Positions 5,862-14,647 of a DNA stretch of 48,980 bases are shown here, piece by piece. The notes beneath the pieces were generated by a model. It ran no database searches. It was not told where the DNA came from and saw only the letters and a list, made by a program, of their open reading frames with translations. Origin of the DNA: a virus; the IMG/VR virus record IMGVR_UViG_3300046530_000361, positions 1-48,980 of that record; one strand, 5' to 3'. The position numbers and the translations under genes are program-made. Every line of letters starts with the position of its first letter. Positions within the stretch are counted from its first letter, which is position 1.

Positions 5862-6350
5862 TCACTTGCGTAACGATTGATAACTCCTTTCACAAGCCAG
5901 TCCCGCTATTTTGGCTCGGTCATAAGCCGCTGCCAGTTCTCCCGCTCTTTTGTCAGCCCGCTGGAGCAGGTCGGAGAGCACCATTGCGGCGCGGGTGGCT
6001 GACGCGCCTCGTTGGGTAGCTCCGGTATCGCCGCAGGCAGTGGCGGCGAGCTTATTGGCATCTGCGTGCATCCGGTCGCCAGCAGCATCAGCGACACTAG
6101 CATCCACGGCCGCAGCCCTGTTTTGTTCTCGAGCATCGCTTGCTTCCTTATTCACTGCCGCTTGGCGGCGCTGTTCTTCTTCGCGGGCAACATTGCCCGC
6201 TTCTGCAATGGCGAGCGCCTGGGCCTTTTCAATACCGGCCAGCTTTTCGCCCATCCGCCAGTCCTGCACCTTCCAGGTGCCGCCTGCGCTGACGGCCATC
6301 GCCAGCAGGACCAAAGCAACTAAGCCGGCCAGCTTCTGCACCGGCGTCAT
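5862..6350 (-). CDS. i-spanin-like lysis protein (DUF2514-type Rz)
   Basis: The 162-residue protein has one N-terminal membrane anchor (LAGLVALVLLAMAVSAGG, about residues 7-24) followed by a long charged, Ala-rich periplasmic coiled coil. This matches the inner-membrane spanin that, with an outer-membrane lipoprotein, fuses the membranes at the end of lysis. Its ATG overlaps the endolysin stop by four bases. A second frame inside it encodes a lipoprotein (see the Rz1 entry), which supports the spanin call more strongly than sequence similarity alone. It is the last structural gene of the leftward late operon. Confidence 0.8.
   Translation of the reverse strand: MTPVQKLAGLVALVLLAMAVSAGGTWKVQDWRMGEKLAGIEKAQALAIAEAGNVAREEEQRRQAAVNKEASDAREQNRAAAVDASVADAAGDRMHADANKLAATACGDTGATQRGASATRAAMVLSDLLQRADKRAGELAAAYDRAKIAGLACERSYQSLRK
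5906..6136 (-). CDS. Nested o-spanin lipoprotein (Rz1-like), out of frame inside the Rz gene
   Basis: This 76-residue frame lies wholly within the Rz-like gene in another reading frame. It has a signal sequence ending in the lipobox LLATGC (MLVSLMLLATGC), then a proline-rich stretch (MPISSPPLPAAIPELP), the two marks of Rz1. The start at 6136 is favoured because AAGGAAG lies eight bases upstream. An internal ATG at 6103 would also leave the lipobox intact. The mature lipoprotein would sit in the outer membrane and bind the Rz-like partner. Nested Rz/Rz1 pairs are well known in lambda. Confidence 0.8.
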   Translation of the reverse strand: MLENKTGLRPWMLVSLMLLATGCTQMPISSPPLPAAIPELPNEARQPPAPQWCSPTCSSGLTKERENWQRLMTEPK

Positions 6351-6772
6351 GCCAGCGCCCGCCGCACGCCTTCAACCAATACCGCCTCAGGGTAGGCGTA
6401 GCCGGCGTTCTCGTGATGGATGATCGCCTTCACGAAACCAGCCATAACCGCCGGCTGGGACAGGTCCACCTCAGCGCCTGGCCGAGTGCCGGTGTTCGCC
6501 TCAACTGCGCGCACGTATGCCGCAGTGTCGTTTTCCACTGAAGGTGCCCAACGGCTGATGATCGCCTTCACGGTCTTCAATCCATGCTTGCGCTGGTACG
6601 TCAGCAGGAGCTTGCCCAGCGCGCGAATACCGTTCTCCGGTGTATCGAATCGCGCGAAGCGTTTCTCAATGGCAGGATCTGGCGCGAGCTGGCCCTGCCA
6701 TTTATTGGCCGGGTTGTAGTCGATGTTGCCGGGGTTGCGGTTGCGTACCCCGCGGGTTTCGGTGATCGGCAT
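6347..6772 (-). CDS. Endolysin (phage lysozyme / murein hydrolase, P5-like)
   Basis: The 141-residue product starts MPITETRGVRNRNPGNIDY. The RNRNPGNI motif, the W-x-GQ segment and FARFDTPENGIRALGKLLL are typical of the small muramidase/transglycosylase group found in phage virions and lysis cassettes. Glu57 in DTPENG could be catalytic, but I cannot prove this from sequence. The start at 6772 is chosen for the upstream GGAGA rather than a 33-base longer frame. No signal peptide is present, so export depends on the holins at 31975-32654, which lie at the far end of the same operon. Confidence 0.8.
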   Translation of the reverse strand: MPITETRGVRNRNPGNIDYNPANKWQGQLAPDPAIEKRFARFDTPENGIRALGKLLLTYQRKHGLKTVKAIISRWAPSVENDTAAYVRAVEANTGTRPGAEVDLSQPAVMAGFVKAIIHHENAGYAYPEAVLVEGVRRALA

Positions 6773-6786
6773 GCTTTTTCTCCAGG

Positions 6787-6812
6787 CAAAAAAATACCCG
6801 CTCATGGCGGGT
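6787..6812 (-). terminator. Terminator-like hairpin upstream of the endolysin
   Basis: Leftward, stem ACCCGC/GCGGGT (6807-6812 with 6796-6801, loop of five) is followed by A and seven U. It lies 19 bases after the preceding stop and 14 bases before the endolysin start. It is one of a series of such hairpins in the late operon. Confidence 0.7.
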
Positions 6813-6831
6813 GGCAGTGTTCGGGTAGTGG

Positions 6832-7206
6832 TCAGCCGGGCGCTACGGGCCGCTTGCTGCTGTCGGGAAAGTCAGGGTTCTCCGCCGTCCATTTGCGCAG
6901 GGCGAGCCAATATCTCTGCCACTGCTGGGTAGTGCCTGGGATATCTTCCTCGCCGTACTCAATGGCCGTTACGTTCTGTTGGGCCTTTGGCATTTCCGAG
7001 TCACGCCAAGCGTTTTCGGTGGGTGCCAATTTGGCGTTTCGCGTTTCCAGTGTGACGCTCCATGTACCATCTACCTGGGCTGTGTAATCGAGTGTATTTT
7101 CTCCATCAGGCCTGGTTTCCGACATCAGGATGTATCCATCAGGAACCTCACCTCCGGTCTCTTCAACGATTTGGAAGCTTTCACCAACCTTTGCAAAAAC
7201 CCTCAT
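6832..7206 (-). CDS. Tail fibre assembly / phage tail assembly chaperone-like protein
   Basis: The 124-residue protein has an N-terminal beta-rich part (FAKVGESFQIVEETGGEVPD) and a C-terminal helical block, QQWQRYWLALRKWTAENPDF followed by PDSSKRPVAPG. The latter resembles the tail-assembly-chaperone/fibre-assembly domain that usually follows a tail fibre gene. Its ATG overlaps the fibre stop by four bases, the usual coupling of a fibre and its chaperone. It likely helps fold or attach the 593-residue fibre. Confidence 0.7.
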   Translation of the reverse strand: MRVFAKVGESFQIVEETGGEVPDGYILMSETRPDGENTLDYTAQVDGTWSVTLETRNAKLAPTENAWRDSEMPKAQQNVTAIEYGEEDIPGTTQQWQRYWLALRKWTAENPDFPDSSKRPVAPG

Positions 7207-8984
7207 CCCTTAACCCTCCACACGCGAACTCGGCAGGGAAGCGACGAAATTCCGGTCCCTACATTCAAAGATGTTGAACCGCCGCCCAATTGATACCCAA
7301 TCAAAAGCGAGTTGCTTCCGGTAGATGTTCGTATCGAGTCAGCCCCCTGCGAAGCCTTAACGCCCGATCCGTAGCTGTTGTTTGAGTACCATCCAGGGGA
7401 GACCCATTCTCCACCTTGCAGCACTTGAGCCTCACAAATTACCGGGTGACCCGGAAAAGGGTTAGGGTTTACGTACTGGCTAGATACCGCGACTACTGCG
7501 GGGGATGCCTCGCTGCCGCCATTTGGATACACATACGCAAACCCCAGAGAGGTATCCAAAGTCTGAATCTGACTCGACTGATTACTCACCGTCGTAGCCA
7601 GCGCCGTCACGTCTACCGATCCTGGGTTTACCGCCTTGCCCGCCCCGACCGTACACCAGATAACGGTTTCGTTTGATCCACGTGTTTCAGTGCCTGTGCG
7701 GGCAACACGAGATGCGTCAAATCCCCATGTATACCCAGCCGCCGAAACTGGCGATGGGCGGGCTCCTACAGAAACGGCGTTACCTACAAACGCTCCGGTT
7801 GCATCCGTAGGATTGATCATTGCCACCGAGCTTGAGACAACCGAGCCCGTAATATTTTGCAACTGGTCTGTCTGATGCAACCCAGGCGTGCCCGCCGAGT
7901 TCTTGCCATCTCCCCGCAATACCATGGCCGCAATCGTGTTGCCGTCGGCGTGCCTCGCATTGGTGTCCGGCATGCGGAATGTGGTCGATCCATCGCCGCT
8001 GGAATACCTGCCGCGGGACGTGTAAGGCGACGCAAGCCAAACGGCATCCGTCACTGAGCTTGCAGAAACCAGCGCCCAAAGACCAGGCCAATCGGCCCGA
8101 TTGAGCAGTTGGCCATCACGGGCAATCCAACCGGCAGGTATTGTCGCCCGAGAAACGGACCATGGCACGATAGATCCAACAGGAATTCCTACGCCTGCTT
8201 CCTTGTATACGCCTCCCGCAGTTAGAAACTTATCCTGGTCGCCGGGAACAGCAGCGGGAACCAGCCCCTTTTTGCCCGCGACAGTTGCCGTGGCGCCGAC
8301 CATAGTTGCGATGCCTTGACGCAGCTTGTCGAATCCGTCCGTAGTAATCGCGAGAAGCGAAGTGATGTCGTTATTATCACCGCTTGCTGCTTTACCTTCA
8401 GTGACCTCCTCAGCGCGATCTGCTGAGTCTTTAGCTGCAGCCGCCGAAGCTGCCGCCGCTTGCTCCGACTGGATAACAGAATCACGCGCTGTTTCGGACC
8501 GATCGGCAGCCTCACCGGACGCCTGGGCCGAGTTCTGGCTTTGCTGAGCCGCCAGTTGCGCGGCGTTCTTGTTGTCGGTGGATGCCACAGCGGCAGCGGT
8601 TGCGATGTCCGCCTGCTCAGTGGCCACAGCCTTCGACTGCCCTGCTGACTGTGCCGCCTCGGTTGCAGCCGCAACCTGCTCCTGCATGTCAGCAACGCCA
8701 CTGGCGATCACCTTGGTGGCGGCTCGCAACGCGTCAGCTGAGTCTTTGACGTAACCCTGCATCGGCGCGAGGGAGTAGCCGCCCGCGGTCACAGCAAGGC
8801 CCTGGTAATCTGGCGCAATCGAGAGCGCCGTATTACTGGCGATATTGATGACTTCGTACCACTCACCGTCAGGCCCGCGGAACGCATCACCGACGCGAGC
8901 GTTCGCGATGAAGGATGTTCCAGTGCCGAGCACGGCATTGCTGCCAGGTGTCACAGCAACTGTGCCTGTTTTGTACCAGGTCAT
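7203..8984 (-). CDS. Tail fibre protein with collar-type domain
   Basis: The 593-residue protein is modular. Residues 1-78 form a beta-rich N-terminal attachment domain. About 80-200 is an Ala/Gln/Ser-rich helical region (many AA, AQS and AADR repeats) expected to be a trimeric coiled coil. About 268-345 is a phage collar-like domain (VGSIVPWSVSRATIPAGWIA, DGQLLNRADWPGLWAL). The C-terminal 150 residues are Gly/Ser/Asn-rich and probably form the receptor-binding tip. It should recognise the cell surface. It is followed by its putative assembly chaperone. Confidence 0.88.
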   Translation of the reverse strand: MTWYKTGTVAVTPGSNAVLGTGTSFIANARVGDAFRGPDGEWYEVINIASNTALSIAPDYQGLAVTAGGYSLAPMQGYVKDSADALRAATKVIASGVADMQEQVAAATEAAQSAGQSKAVATEQADIATAAAVASTDNKNAAQLAAQQSQNSAQASGEAADRSETARDSVIQSEQAAAASAAAAKDSADRAEEVTEGKAASGDNNDITSLLAITTDGFDKLRQGIATMVGATATVAGKKGLVPAAVPGDQDKFLTAGGVYKEAGVGIPVGSIVPWSVSRATIPAGWIARDGQLLNRADWPGLWALVSASSVTDAVWLASPYTSRGRYSSGDGSTTFRMPDTNARHADGNTIAAMVLRGDGKNSAGTPGLHQTDQLQNITGSVVSSSVAMINPTDATGAFVGNAVSVGARPSPVSAAGYTWGFDASRVARTGTETRGSNETVIWCTVGAGKAVNPGSVDVTALATTVSNQSSQIQTLDTSLGFAYVYPNGGSEASPAVVAVSSQYVNPNPFPGHPVICEAQVLQGGEWVSPGWYSNNSYGSGVKASQGADSIRTSTGSNSLLIGYQLGGGSTSLNVGTGISSLPCRVRVWRVKG

Positions 8985-8993
8985 ATAAATCCC

Positions 8994-9623
8994 CTAAGAA
9001 ATAGGCTTGGCAAATACAATAGGAATGAAGAAATTGACCGAGTTATTTACACCAATAATGTAAGGCTCAAGTCTATTAGTGCCGTAATTCCACACAACAT
9101 ATAGCTTTGCTGCTCTCGTCGAATTGCCACCTACATCCATGCCCACATTGTTTATAAGCATGTAATCTCCGGTATCTAATGGAGAATATGCTGTCCAATT
9201 AGATCTGGTCGTACCCTGCCCCGTCTGACTCGAACCCGTATATGTCCAACTGGTGATTGTCCGGGTGAACTGCGCACAAGGGGTTCCGCTATCGAATAGT
9301 AAATTGGAGGCGCCATCCCATAGCCGAAGACCATATTTTGCAAGCTCACGCGATTTGAAGGCGGCACAAAAGTAATTACCAGCACCTGAAGACAAGAATG
9401 AAAACCCAGTCCAATTTCCCGGGCCGCCACTGATGGTGGTGTACTGGAAGGTAGTGCTACCGTCTGGACGGACAAATACCAAAGGAGGCTCAGCCGTTGT
9501 AATGGCGGGGGAGAACACGGCGCCACCCGAGTATCTGCCAGACTGTACGATCACAAGCCTGGAGAACTCAGAGTCGAGCGTTACCACGTCGTTATTGTTG
9601 GTAAACGTCAAGCCGAATGTCAT
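8994..9623 (-). CDS. Tail-tip associated protein, paralogue of the next gene upstream
   Basis: The 209-residue protein is rich in Gly, Ser, Thr, Asn and aromatic residues, the composition of a secreted beta-structure, with no signal peptide. Its first 26 residues (MTFGLTFTNNNDVVTLDSEF...) align by eye with those of the neighbouring 114-residue protein, so the genes share an N-terminal module. It lies between gpJ and the tail fibre and starts directly after the 9624-9968 stop. It is probably a virion component of the tail tip. I cannot name the family with confidence. Confidence 0.65.
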   Translation of the reverse strand: MTFGLTFTNNNDVVTLDSEFSRLVIVQSGRYSGGAVFSPAITTAEPPLVFVRPDGSTTFQYTTISGGPGNWTGFSFLSSGAGNYFCAAFKSRELAKYGLRLWDGASNLLFDSGTPCAQFTRTITSWTYTGSSQTGQGTTRSNWTAYSPLDTGDYMLINNVGMDVGGNSTRAAKLYVVWNYGTNRLEPYIIGVNNSVNFFIPIVFAKPIS

Positions 9624-9968
9624 CTACCTATCCTTCATAACTAACAACCGCTGAGGACCAAGTCCATTAATTGCATTAACTGCCCCGGTACGATTGCCGA
9701 ACCAAACTGTCACCCCGCCAGAGTAAACCGCTGGCTCGTACTGAACTGCGTAGTTGTTCTGGGCGTTTGGGTCTTGAGGGTAAGCGCCAATCGGGATACA
9801 GACTGCGGAGTGTGTTGCTGGCGACACGCCAGGGATGGAAATATTGATATACCTCTCACCTCCTGTGATAAATGCAACTACTGCAGAATAAACAATCCTC
9901 ACAGTGAATGAGTTCTCATCCAGTTCCAACTTCCCTGTCGGCCCCCAAATTCTCATCCCGAAGCTCAT
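9624..9968 (-). CDS. Tail-tip associated protein, short paralogue
   Basis: The 114-residue protein starts MSFGMRIWGPTGKLELDENS and resembles the N-terminus of the 8994-9623 product (MSFG/MTFG, then L-x-L-D-x-x-F and a hydrophobic VRIV/LVIV). It is beta-rich and lacks signal or membrane sequences. Its ATG overlaps the gpJ stop by four bases, so it is coupled to gpJ and probably joins the tail tip. The short size suggests a minimal version of the shared domain. Confidence 0.65.
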   Translation of the reverse strand: MSFGMRIWGPTGKLELDENSFTVRIVYSAVVAFITGGERYINISIPGVSPATHSAVCIPIGAYPQDPNAQNNYAVQYEPAVYSGGVTVWFGNRTGAVNAINGLGPQRLLVMKDR

Positions 9969-12900
9969 GCCGTCAGATCTCCGAGCTGTACGCGCTTAAC
10001 GTTGTTTTCGTCATAGACCTTGATCGCGCGATTGGTCATCGTCAGGCGCCCACCACCAGGTGCGGGTCCGTTGAACTCCAGGTTGCCCGCCTTATCGAGA
10101 CGCCAGCCTTTTACCCCCGCAACGTAATCGTCGGACTGCAGCGCCTGTCCGATCTTCAGCATGGTGATGCTGCCGTCCTGGATGAACGCCGAGCGCATAA
10201 AGACCTGCCCATCCTGCACCGTGAACGGCGTGAACACCTGGCCTCCGGCCAACGTGCTGACAATGGCGAAACGGTCGGCACTCACGAGGAACTGGCTTTG
10301 AAGCACACCGTCTTCATCCTGCTCGATACCCAAGCCAAAGCCGGCGGCAACCAATTGGCCGTCGGCATTCACCTGCATCTTCACGGAGTACATCGTTTTG
10401 AACTTGCCGTCGGTATCGGCCTGGGCCTCGCTCACGACCTGCACGGCCGCCGAAGTCTCTCCGATTTCTGCCCTGACCTGCTGAATTGCCTGAGAAGTCG
10501 CCTCGCGATCCGTAACCACCACGCTTTCAAGCTCGCTCACCGAGCCACTGACGTCGCCCACCTCAGCAGTGAGCTCGGTCTGCCGCTGCACCATGGCCGC
10601 ATTCTGCGAGGCGCGCGTCTTCACTTCTTGCGCAAAGCTCGCCGAAGCGTTGTAGCCCTGAAGCGCATCTGCGAGGTCGCCCTCCCCGGTGTCATCCCGA
10701 TATGCCGCCTGCAAAGCCTGAAGGCTCGACGCGGCCGCCGTGACCACTCCATCCAACTCGGTGATGCTGGTGGTGTTGATCTCAACCTGGCGCGCCAGTC
10801 CGTTGGCAGTGACAAGCACCTGGCCCACGTCCACCCAATACGCGGCGTTCGGCGGCGAAGTATCGACCGGCACCAACTGCGTGGCCTGGTAGATACGCTT
10901 GCCGACGACCACCAGGTCGCCCTCGAGGTAGATCGACTCAGGGTCGTAGGCCGACAGGCCGTCGAGCGCATCGATCTGCGCCTGCAGGCCTGGGATTTTG
11001 TCAATCTCATCCGTGATGTCCTTGCCGAGCTCTGTCCGCCCTACTTGGCCGGCGATCAGGTCCAGCACAGGATCCGCATCGGCGCTGGCCATCCCCATTA
11101 CACCGTTGCCGACTGGATAGAACGGCCCGATATTCCCGGTCCGGTCAACCAGGCGTGCCCAGAAGAAGAACTGCGCGCCTGCCTGTAGGGCCTGCATGCT
11201 GTAATCCGACTGGGGGTAGGCCAGGTCTGCCAGTTTCGATGCCACGGACAGGTCATTGGCCTGGCCGTACCACAGCTCGGTGCGCTGGGTATCCTCGGCG
11301 CCAGCAGGGAAACCCCACCGAATGCCGATACCGAACAGTTCGCTGGTAGTGGTCAGGAACGCCACCGCCGGCGGCAATCCAACCTTCCCCTCCAGATTGG
11401 TCAGATTGGAGCTCTTCCAGATCGAAGAAATCTCGAAGGCGCTGACGCAGCGAACCCGGGCCAAGTAGGCACCCGAGTAAATGCCGGTGACGTCCACGCT
11501 TGTCGCGCCTGTGCGCTGCAGCTTGATCCAGTTGCCACTGTCCTTGCGCCACTCCACGTCATACGCGACAGCGCCAGCCACGGCAGGCCATGAGATGTTC
11601 ATGGTGCTGATCGCCAGGCCCTGGTCCACGGAGTAGTTCGACGTGATGTCGACGCTCGCCGGCGCCGGTACTACGGTGATAGGCACAACGCTGATTGGCC
11701 GCTCTTCCAGGCGGGCGCCGGTGTCGATGTGATCGAACTTGCTCGGGTCGTACTGAACTGCCGAGATTTCAAACACACCAGGCTCCGGCCGCGCCACGCT
11801 GACCACGCGATAAAGCGGGATGGCCAGGTCGTCAGCATCCAGCGCCCACACCAGCTCACGCTCCGGCGGCACGGAATAAGCTACGGTGACGGTGACCTGC
11901 CGACCGCTGACCAACTGCACGGTGCGGCCCTCGCACTTGCCGTCCGGCAGGTTGAGGATAAGCCGATCACCAGGCTTGGCCTGGGTGTCCCGGTCCAGGG
12001 TGATGACCTTGCCATTCACCGCCGAGATACGACCGCCAACCGGCCGACCGGCTAGCAATTCGTCGGCGATCGGGATCACGTAGCCAGGCAGCGGGATGCG
12101 CCCGTCGAGGCCGACCTTGAAGGTAACCGCCCGATCCTTGGAGTTCGTGAGCAGCGCCCACTTACCCCGGCGCTGGGCCTCGGATTCGCGGGTGCAGCCA
12201 ATAGCGCTGATCTCCAGCGGGTTGTCGCCGTAGCGCCGCTGCAACTTGGCATCGGTCACAGCTGTGACATCGGTGTCGAAGTTGTTCCCCGGGTTGTCGT
12301 AGCTGATCAGCGCCCGCGTGTAGCGGGTGCGCTCCGATGCGCTCGAGTAGGTGAACTTGCCATCGATGACATTCGCCCGGGTGTAGGCAAAGTCGAAGTC
12401 GGTAGCGCGCGGCATATCCGACAGGGTGAATACCTGGCCCTGGGCCCAGTAAGTCATGCCCCGGTAGATCGCCGAGATATCACGCAGCAGCGACCAGGCG
12501 TCGGCCTTGCTCTGCAGATTCAGGTTGCAAATGAATCGCGGCTCCTGGCCACCCTTCCCGTCCGGCACCAGTTGGTCACAGTACTGCGAGATGCGGTACA
12601 ACTCCCACTTGTCCACCATCCACGGCTTGATGCGACGGCCAAGGCCGAAACGGTCGTTGGTGGTGATGCCGTAAGTGTGCCAAACAGGGTTGTCAGTCCA
12701 GGCCTGTTTGAATGTTCCGTCCCAGATGCCCGTATAGGTTCGCGACCTGGTGTCGTAGTTGCTCGGCACCTGCCATTTCCGCCCATCACATTCGATCGTT
12801 ACCGCAGGGATGCTGCGGAACTGCTCGGCGGAAAACTCGATGTAAAGCAGCGCGGTGTTCGGGTATCGAATCTTCGCGTCGATCACCTCGGTGAAGCCGG

Positions 12901-13534
12901 CAATCTGCATGGTGTCCGAGATTTTGTTGTTGTTCTGGTTTGCAGTCAGTCGAGTGATGCGCAGCAGCCACCCGGTTGTCGCGCGAGGCAGATTGATGCG
13001 GCGGGTTCGCTCGTACAGGCTGGTGGTCTTGCCGGATACTGCCTCGTTCAAAACCTCCTGGTAAGTTCCCCCATCCGTTGCCAACTCGACCTTATAGCCG
13101 ATCGCGTAACCGTTGATGTTGCCGCCGGCGTCCACCGATTGGAGCGCAGGCCAGGCAAAGCGCACTCGTACAGCTGAGAGCTGGGTATTGGTGATCGCCC
13201 GAACCCACGGCGTTCCGCTGCGGAGTTCGGTGCTGATGGTAGTTTCGTTCTCGACAGATGGGATGCCCTGGATATAGGACTGGTCCACAGCCCCGCTGCG
13301 CCACTCCCACTTCACGTTCGGGAAGTTCATGTTCCCCTGCGGGTCTTGCAGCGGCGTATTGTCGAGAAAGATGTCCTTGGCAGTCGGAGCACCTTCAAAC
13401 TCGCCCTCACCCACAGCAATAAGCATTTTCGCAATGGCGACGGAACGCAGGCTGTCTGGTGCCTCGGTTGGGGTTTTAGGCTTCTCGGAACCGCCCTTGG
13501 CACCATAAACATCGATCTTGCGTGCTGCGCCCAT
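9965..13534 (-). CDS. Central tail-tip / host specificity protein (lambda gpJ-like)
   Basis: This 1189-residue protein is the largest of the window. The start at 13534 (MGAARKIDVYGAKGGSEKPK) is chosen for its GGAGA; a longer frame has no support. N-terminal features match gpJ: DSLRSVAIAKMLIAVGEGEF, then hub domains with RFICNLNLQSKADAWSLLRD and MTYWAQGQVF. Around residues 690-800 there are fibronectin-III-like sections (STMNISWPAVAGAVAYDVEW). The C-terminal third is helical (SITELDGVVTAAASSLQALQ) and ends in a DUF1983-like segment. gpJ caps the tail tube, contacts the receptor and is needed for DNA injection. Confidence 0.9.
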   Translation of the reverse strand: MGAARKIDVYGAKGGSEKPKTPTEAPDSLRSVAIAKMLIAVGEGEFEGAPTAKDIFLDNTPLQDPQGNMNFPNVKWEWRSGAVDQSYIQGIPSVENETTISTELRSGTPWVRAITNTQLSAVRVRFAWPALQSVDAGGNINGYAIGYKVELATDGGTYQEVLNEAVSGKTTSLYERTRRINLPRATTGWLLRITRLTANQNNNKISDTMQIAGFTEVIDAKIRYPNTALLYIEFSAEQFRSIPAVTIECDGRKWQVPSNYDTRSRTYTGIWDGTFKQAWTDNPVWHTYGITTNDRFGLGRRIKPWMVDKWELYRISQYCDQLVPDGKGGQEPRFICNLNLQSKADAWSLLRDISAIYRGMTYWAQGQVFTLSDMPRATDFDFAYTRANVIDGKFTYSSASERTRYTRALISYDNPGNNFDTDVTAVTDAKLQRRYGDNPLEISAIGCTRESEAQRRGKWALLTNSKDRAVTFKVGLDGRIPLPGYVIPIADELLAGRPVGGRISAVNGKVITLDRDTQAKPGDRLILNLPDGKCEGRTVQLVSGRQVTVTVAYSVPPERELVWALDADDLAIPLYRVVSVARPEPGVFEISAVQYDPSKFDHIDTGARLEERPISVVPITVVPAPASVDITSNYSVDQGLAISTMNISWPAVAGAVAYDVEWRKDSGNWIKLQRTGATSVDVTGIYSGAYLARVRCVSAFEISSIWKSSNLTNLEGKVGLPPAVAFLTTTSELFGIGIRWGFPAGAEDTQRTELWYGQANDLSVASKLADLAYPQSDYSMQALQAGAQFFFWARLVDRTGNIGPFYPVGNGVMGMASADADPVLDLIAGQVGRTELGKDITDEIDKIPGLQAQIDALDGLSAYDPESIYLEGDLVVVGKRIYQATQLVPVDTSPPNAAYWVDVGQVLVTANGLARQVEINTTSITELDGVVTAAASSLQALQAAYRDDTGEGDLADALQGYNASASFAQEVKTRASQNAAMVQRQTELTAEVGDVSGSVSELESVVVTDREATSQAIQQVRAEIGETSAAVQVVSEAQADTDGKFKTMYSVKMQVNADGQLVAAGFGLGIEQDEDGVLQSQFLVSADRFAIVSTLAGGQVFTPFTVQDGQVFMRSAFIQDGSITMLKIGQALQSDDYVAGVKGWRLDKAGNLEFNGPAPGGGRLTMTNRAIKVYDENNVKRVQLGDLTA

Positions 13535-13550
13535 GCTTTTCTCCAGGCAT

Positions 13551-13573
13551 AAAAAAACCGCCTGTTGGGCGGC
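13551..13573 (-). terminator. Terminator-like hairpin upstream of gpJ
   Basis: Leftward, GGCGG/CCGCC (13568-13572 with 13558-13562, loop TGTTG) is followed by seven U. It lies between the gpI stop and the gpJ ribosome site. Confidence 0.65.
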
Positions 13574-13593
13574 TTCAGTTTTTCGGGTGTTGG

Positions 13594-14205
13594 CTACATC
13601 TGGTCTTCGGCGTAAATGGCGGCGCTGATTATCGCACCACCCCAGCGTCGACGGCCTGCACACAGTGAGACAGGATTGCCGGATGCCGTGGTGTTCTTGG
13701 CGCTGCCGAAGGCGTAGCCGGGGGTGTTCTCGGGCGCTGCGCTGGTCTTCAGGCCGCCGACTTGGGGGCTGAGCATTTGGATAACACCGCCCAGCACCAT
13801 CGATCCGCCCATCATGATCAGAGCTGAACCGAAAGGTGCGCCGGCGCCGAAGGTGCCACCGGTGATGACAAGGCCGACAACAATCAGCACAGCGCCGATG
13901 ATGGTCTGCAACGCCCCGCCGCGCTTACTGCCGGTGACGATCGGGGCAATTCGAATATCGCCGCCACCCGCAAACCCAAGCTGCTTTTCTGCCAGGTTCG
14001 TCTTTCCTCGGAATACGGCAAACTCAATCCCCCGTGATTTGGCGTTCGATAGGAAGCGTTCAAATCCGGGGATCTGCACACACAGCGCCTTGATCGCCTC
14101 AGCTGGTGAATTCACAGCCATGCGGAAGGACCGGCCAAACTGTCGAAGTTGACCGTAAAGCAAGATCGTGGTCATTGGCTGATAATTGATAGCGAGTGCT
14201 GCCAT
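13594..14205 (-). CDS. Tail assembly protein (lambda gpI-like)
   Basis: The 203-residue product starts MAALAINYQPMTTILLYGQL after a GGAGA site; a longer frame upstream overlaps a hairpin and is not supported. The N-terminal TTILLYGQLRQFGRSFRMAV and the FRGKTNLAEKQL segment match the gpI family. A long Gly-rich hydrophobic segment (about 98-145) and the terminal GRRRWGGAIISAAIYAEDQM are also typical. gpI helps form the tail-tip initiator complex but is not always found in the virion. The order K-I-J is that of lambda, except that three small non-tail genes sit between K and I. Confidence 0.88.
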   Translation of the reverse strand: MAALAINYQPMTTILLYGQLRQFGRSFRMAVNSPAEAIKALCVQIPGFERFLSNAKSRGIEFAVFRGKTNLAEKQLGFAGGGDIRIAPIVTGSKRGGALQTIIGAVLIVVGLVITGGTFGAGAPFGSALIMMGGSMVLGGVIQMLSPQVGGLKTSAAPENTPGYAFGSAKNTTASGNPVSLCAGRRRWGGAIISAAIYAEDQM

Positions 14206-14224
14206 TAACTTTTCTCCGGGCAAT

Positions 14225-14246
14225 AAAAAAGCCCGCCGAAGCGAGC
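14225..14246 (-). terminator. Weak terminator-like hairpin upstream of gpI
   Basis: GCTCGC/GCCCGC (14241-14246 with 14231-14236) pairs with one mismatch and is followed by six U. It is weaker than the other hairpins but lies in the same relative position. Confidence 0.4.
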
Positions 14247-14266
14247 CTTTGGTGAAGTGGTGCTGA

Positions 14267-14647
14267 CTATAGGCAGCCTTGCAGCGCAGCCAATCGTTTA
14301 TTCGCAATCCAGTTTCCGACCACCACGTAATACTTCGCTTCGGCCCCCGAGCCTTTAGGCTGGATGTCAACGAAGTACTGGGATCCCTCGGTGAACACGG
14401 TGTAACCCGTATCGCGGCCAGGCTGAAGAGTCGCGCCAGGCGTGCCCCCGAAGATCGACTGGTTCTGCCATTCGTACTGAACGCACTTTGCCAGCGCGGC
14501 GTCGGTCTTTTTCGAGCTCATAACCTTGTAAGGTCCGCTCTGGCGCGCCTCATTCATCGTGGGCGCCATGCACCCCGCGAGCATCGCCGCCGACGAGCAA
14601 ATAATGAGGGCCAAAACAAGTTTGTGTACCGAGCCCAGAGCTCTCAT
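14267..14647 (-). CDS. Small lipoprotein (moron)
   Basis: The ATG at 14647 overlaps the stop of the preceding gene (ATGA), which fixes the start and gives 126 residues. A signal sequence (HKLVLALIICSSAAMLAGC) ends in a clear lipobox with Cys25, so the mature protein should be lipidated. The rest is a small periplasmic or surface domain with three further Cys. It sits between tail genes K and I, where lambda has no counterpart. Phage lipoproteins in such positions often alter receptors or block superinfection; that role is an inference here. Confidence 0.7.
   Translation of the reverse strand: MRALGSVHKLVLALIICSSAAMLAGCMAPTMNEARQSGPYKVMSSKKTDAALAKCVQYEWQNQSIFGGTPGATLQPGRDTGYTVFTEGSQYFVDIQPKGSGAEAKYYVVVGNWIANKRLAALQGCL

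Noticed and set aside
9908-11188. 426-codon plus-strand open frame
   Set aside because: It is antisense to gpJ, has no ribosome site, no recognisable domain and an odd His/Arg/Leu-rich composition typical of shadow frames.
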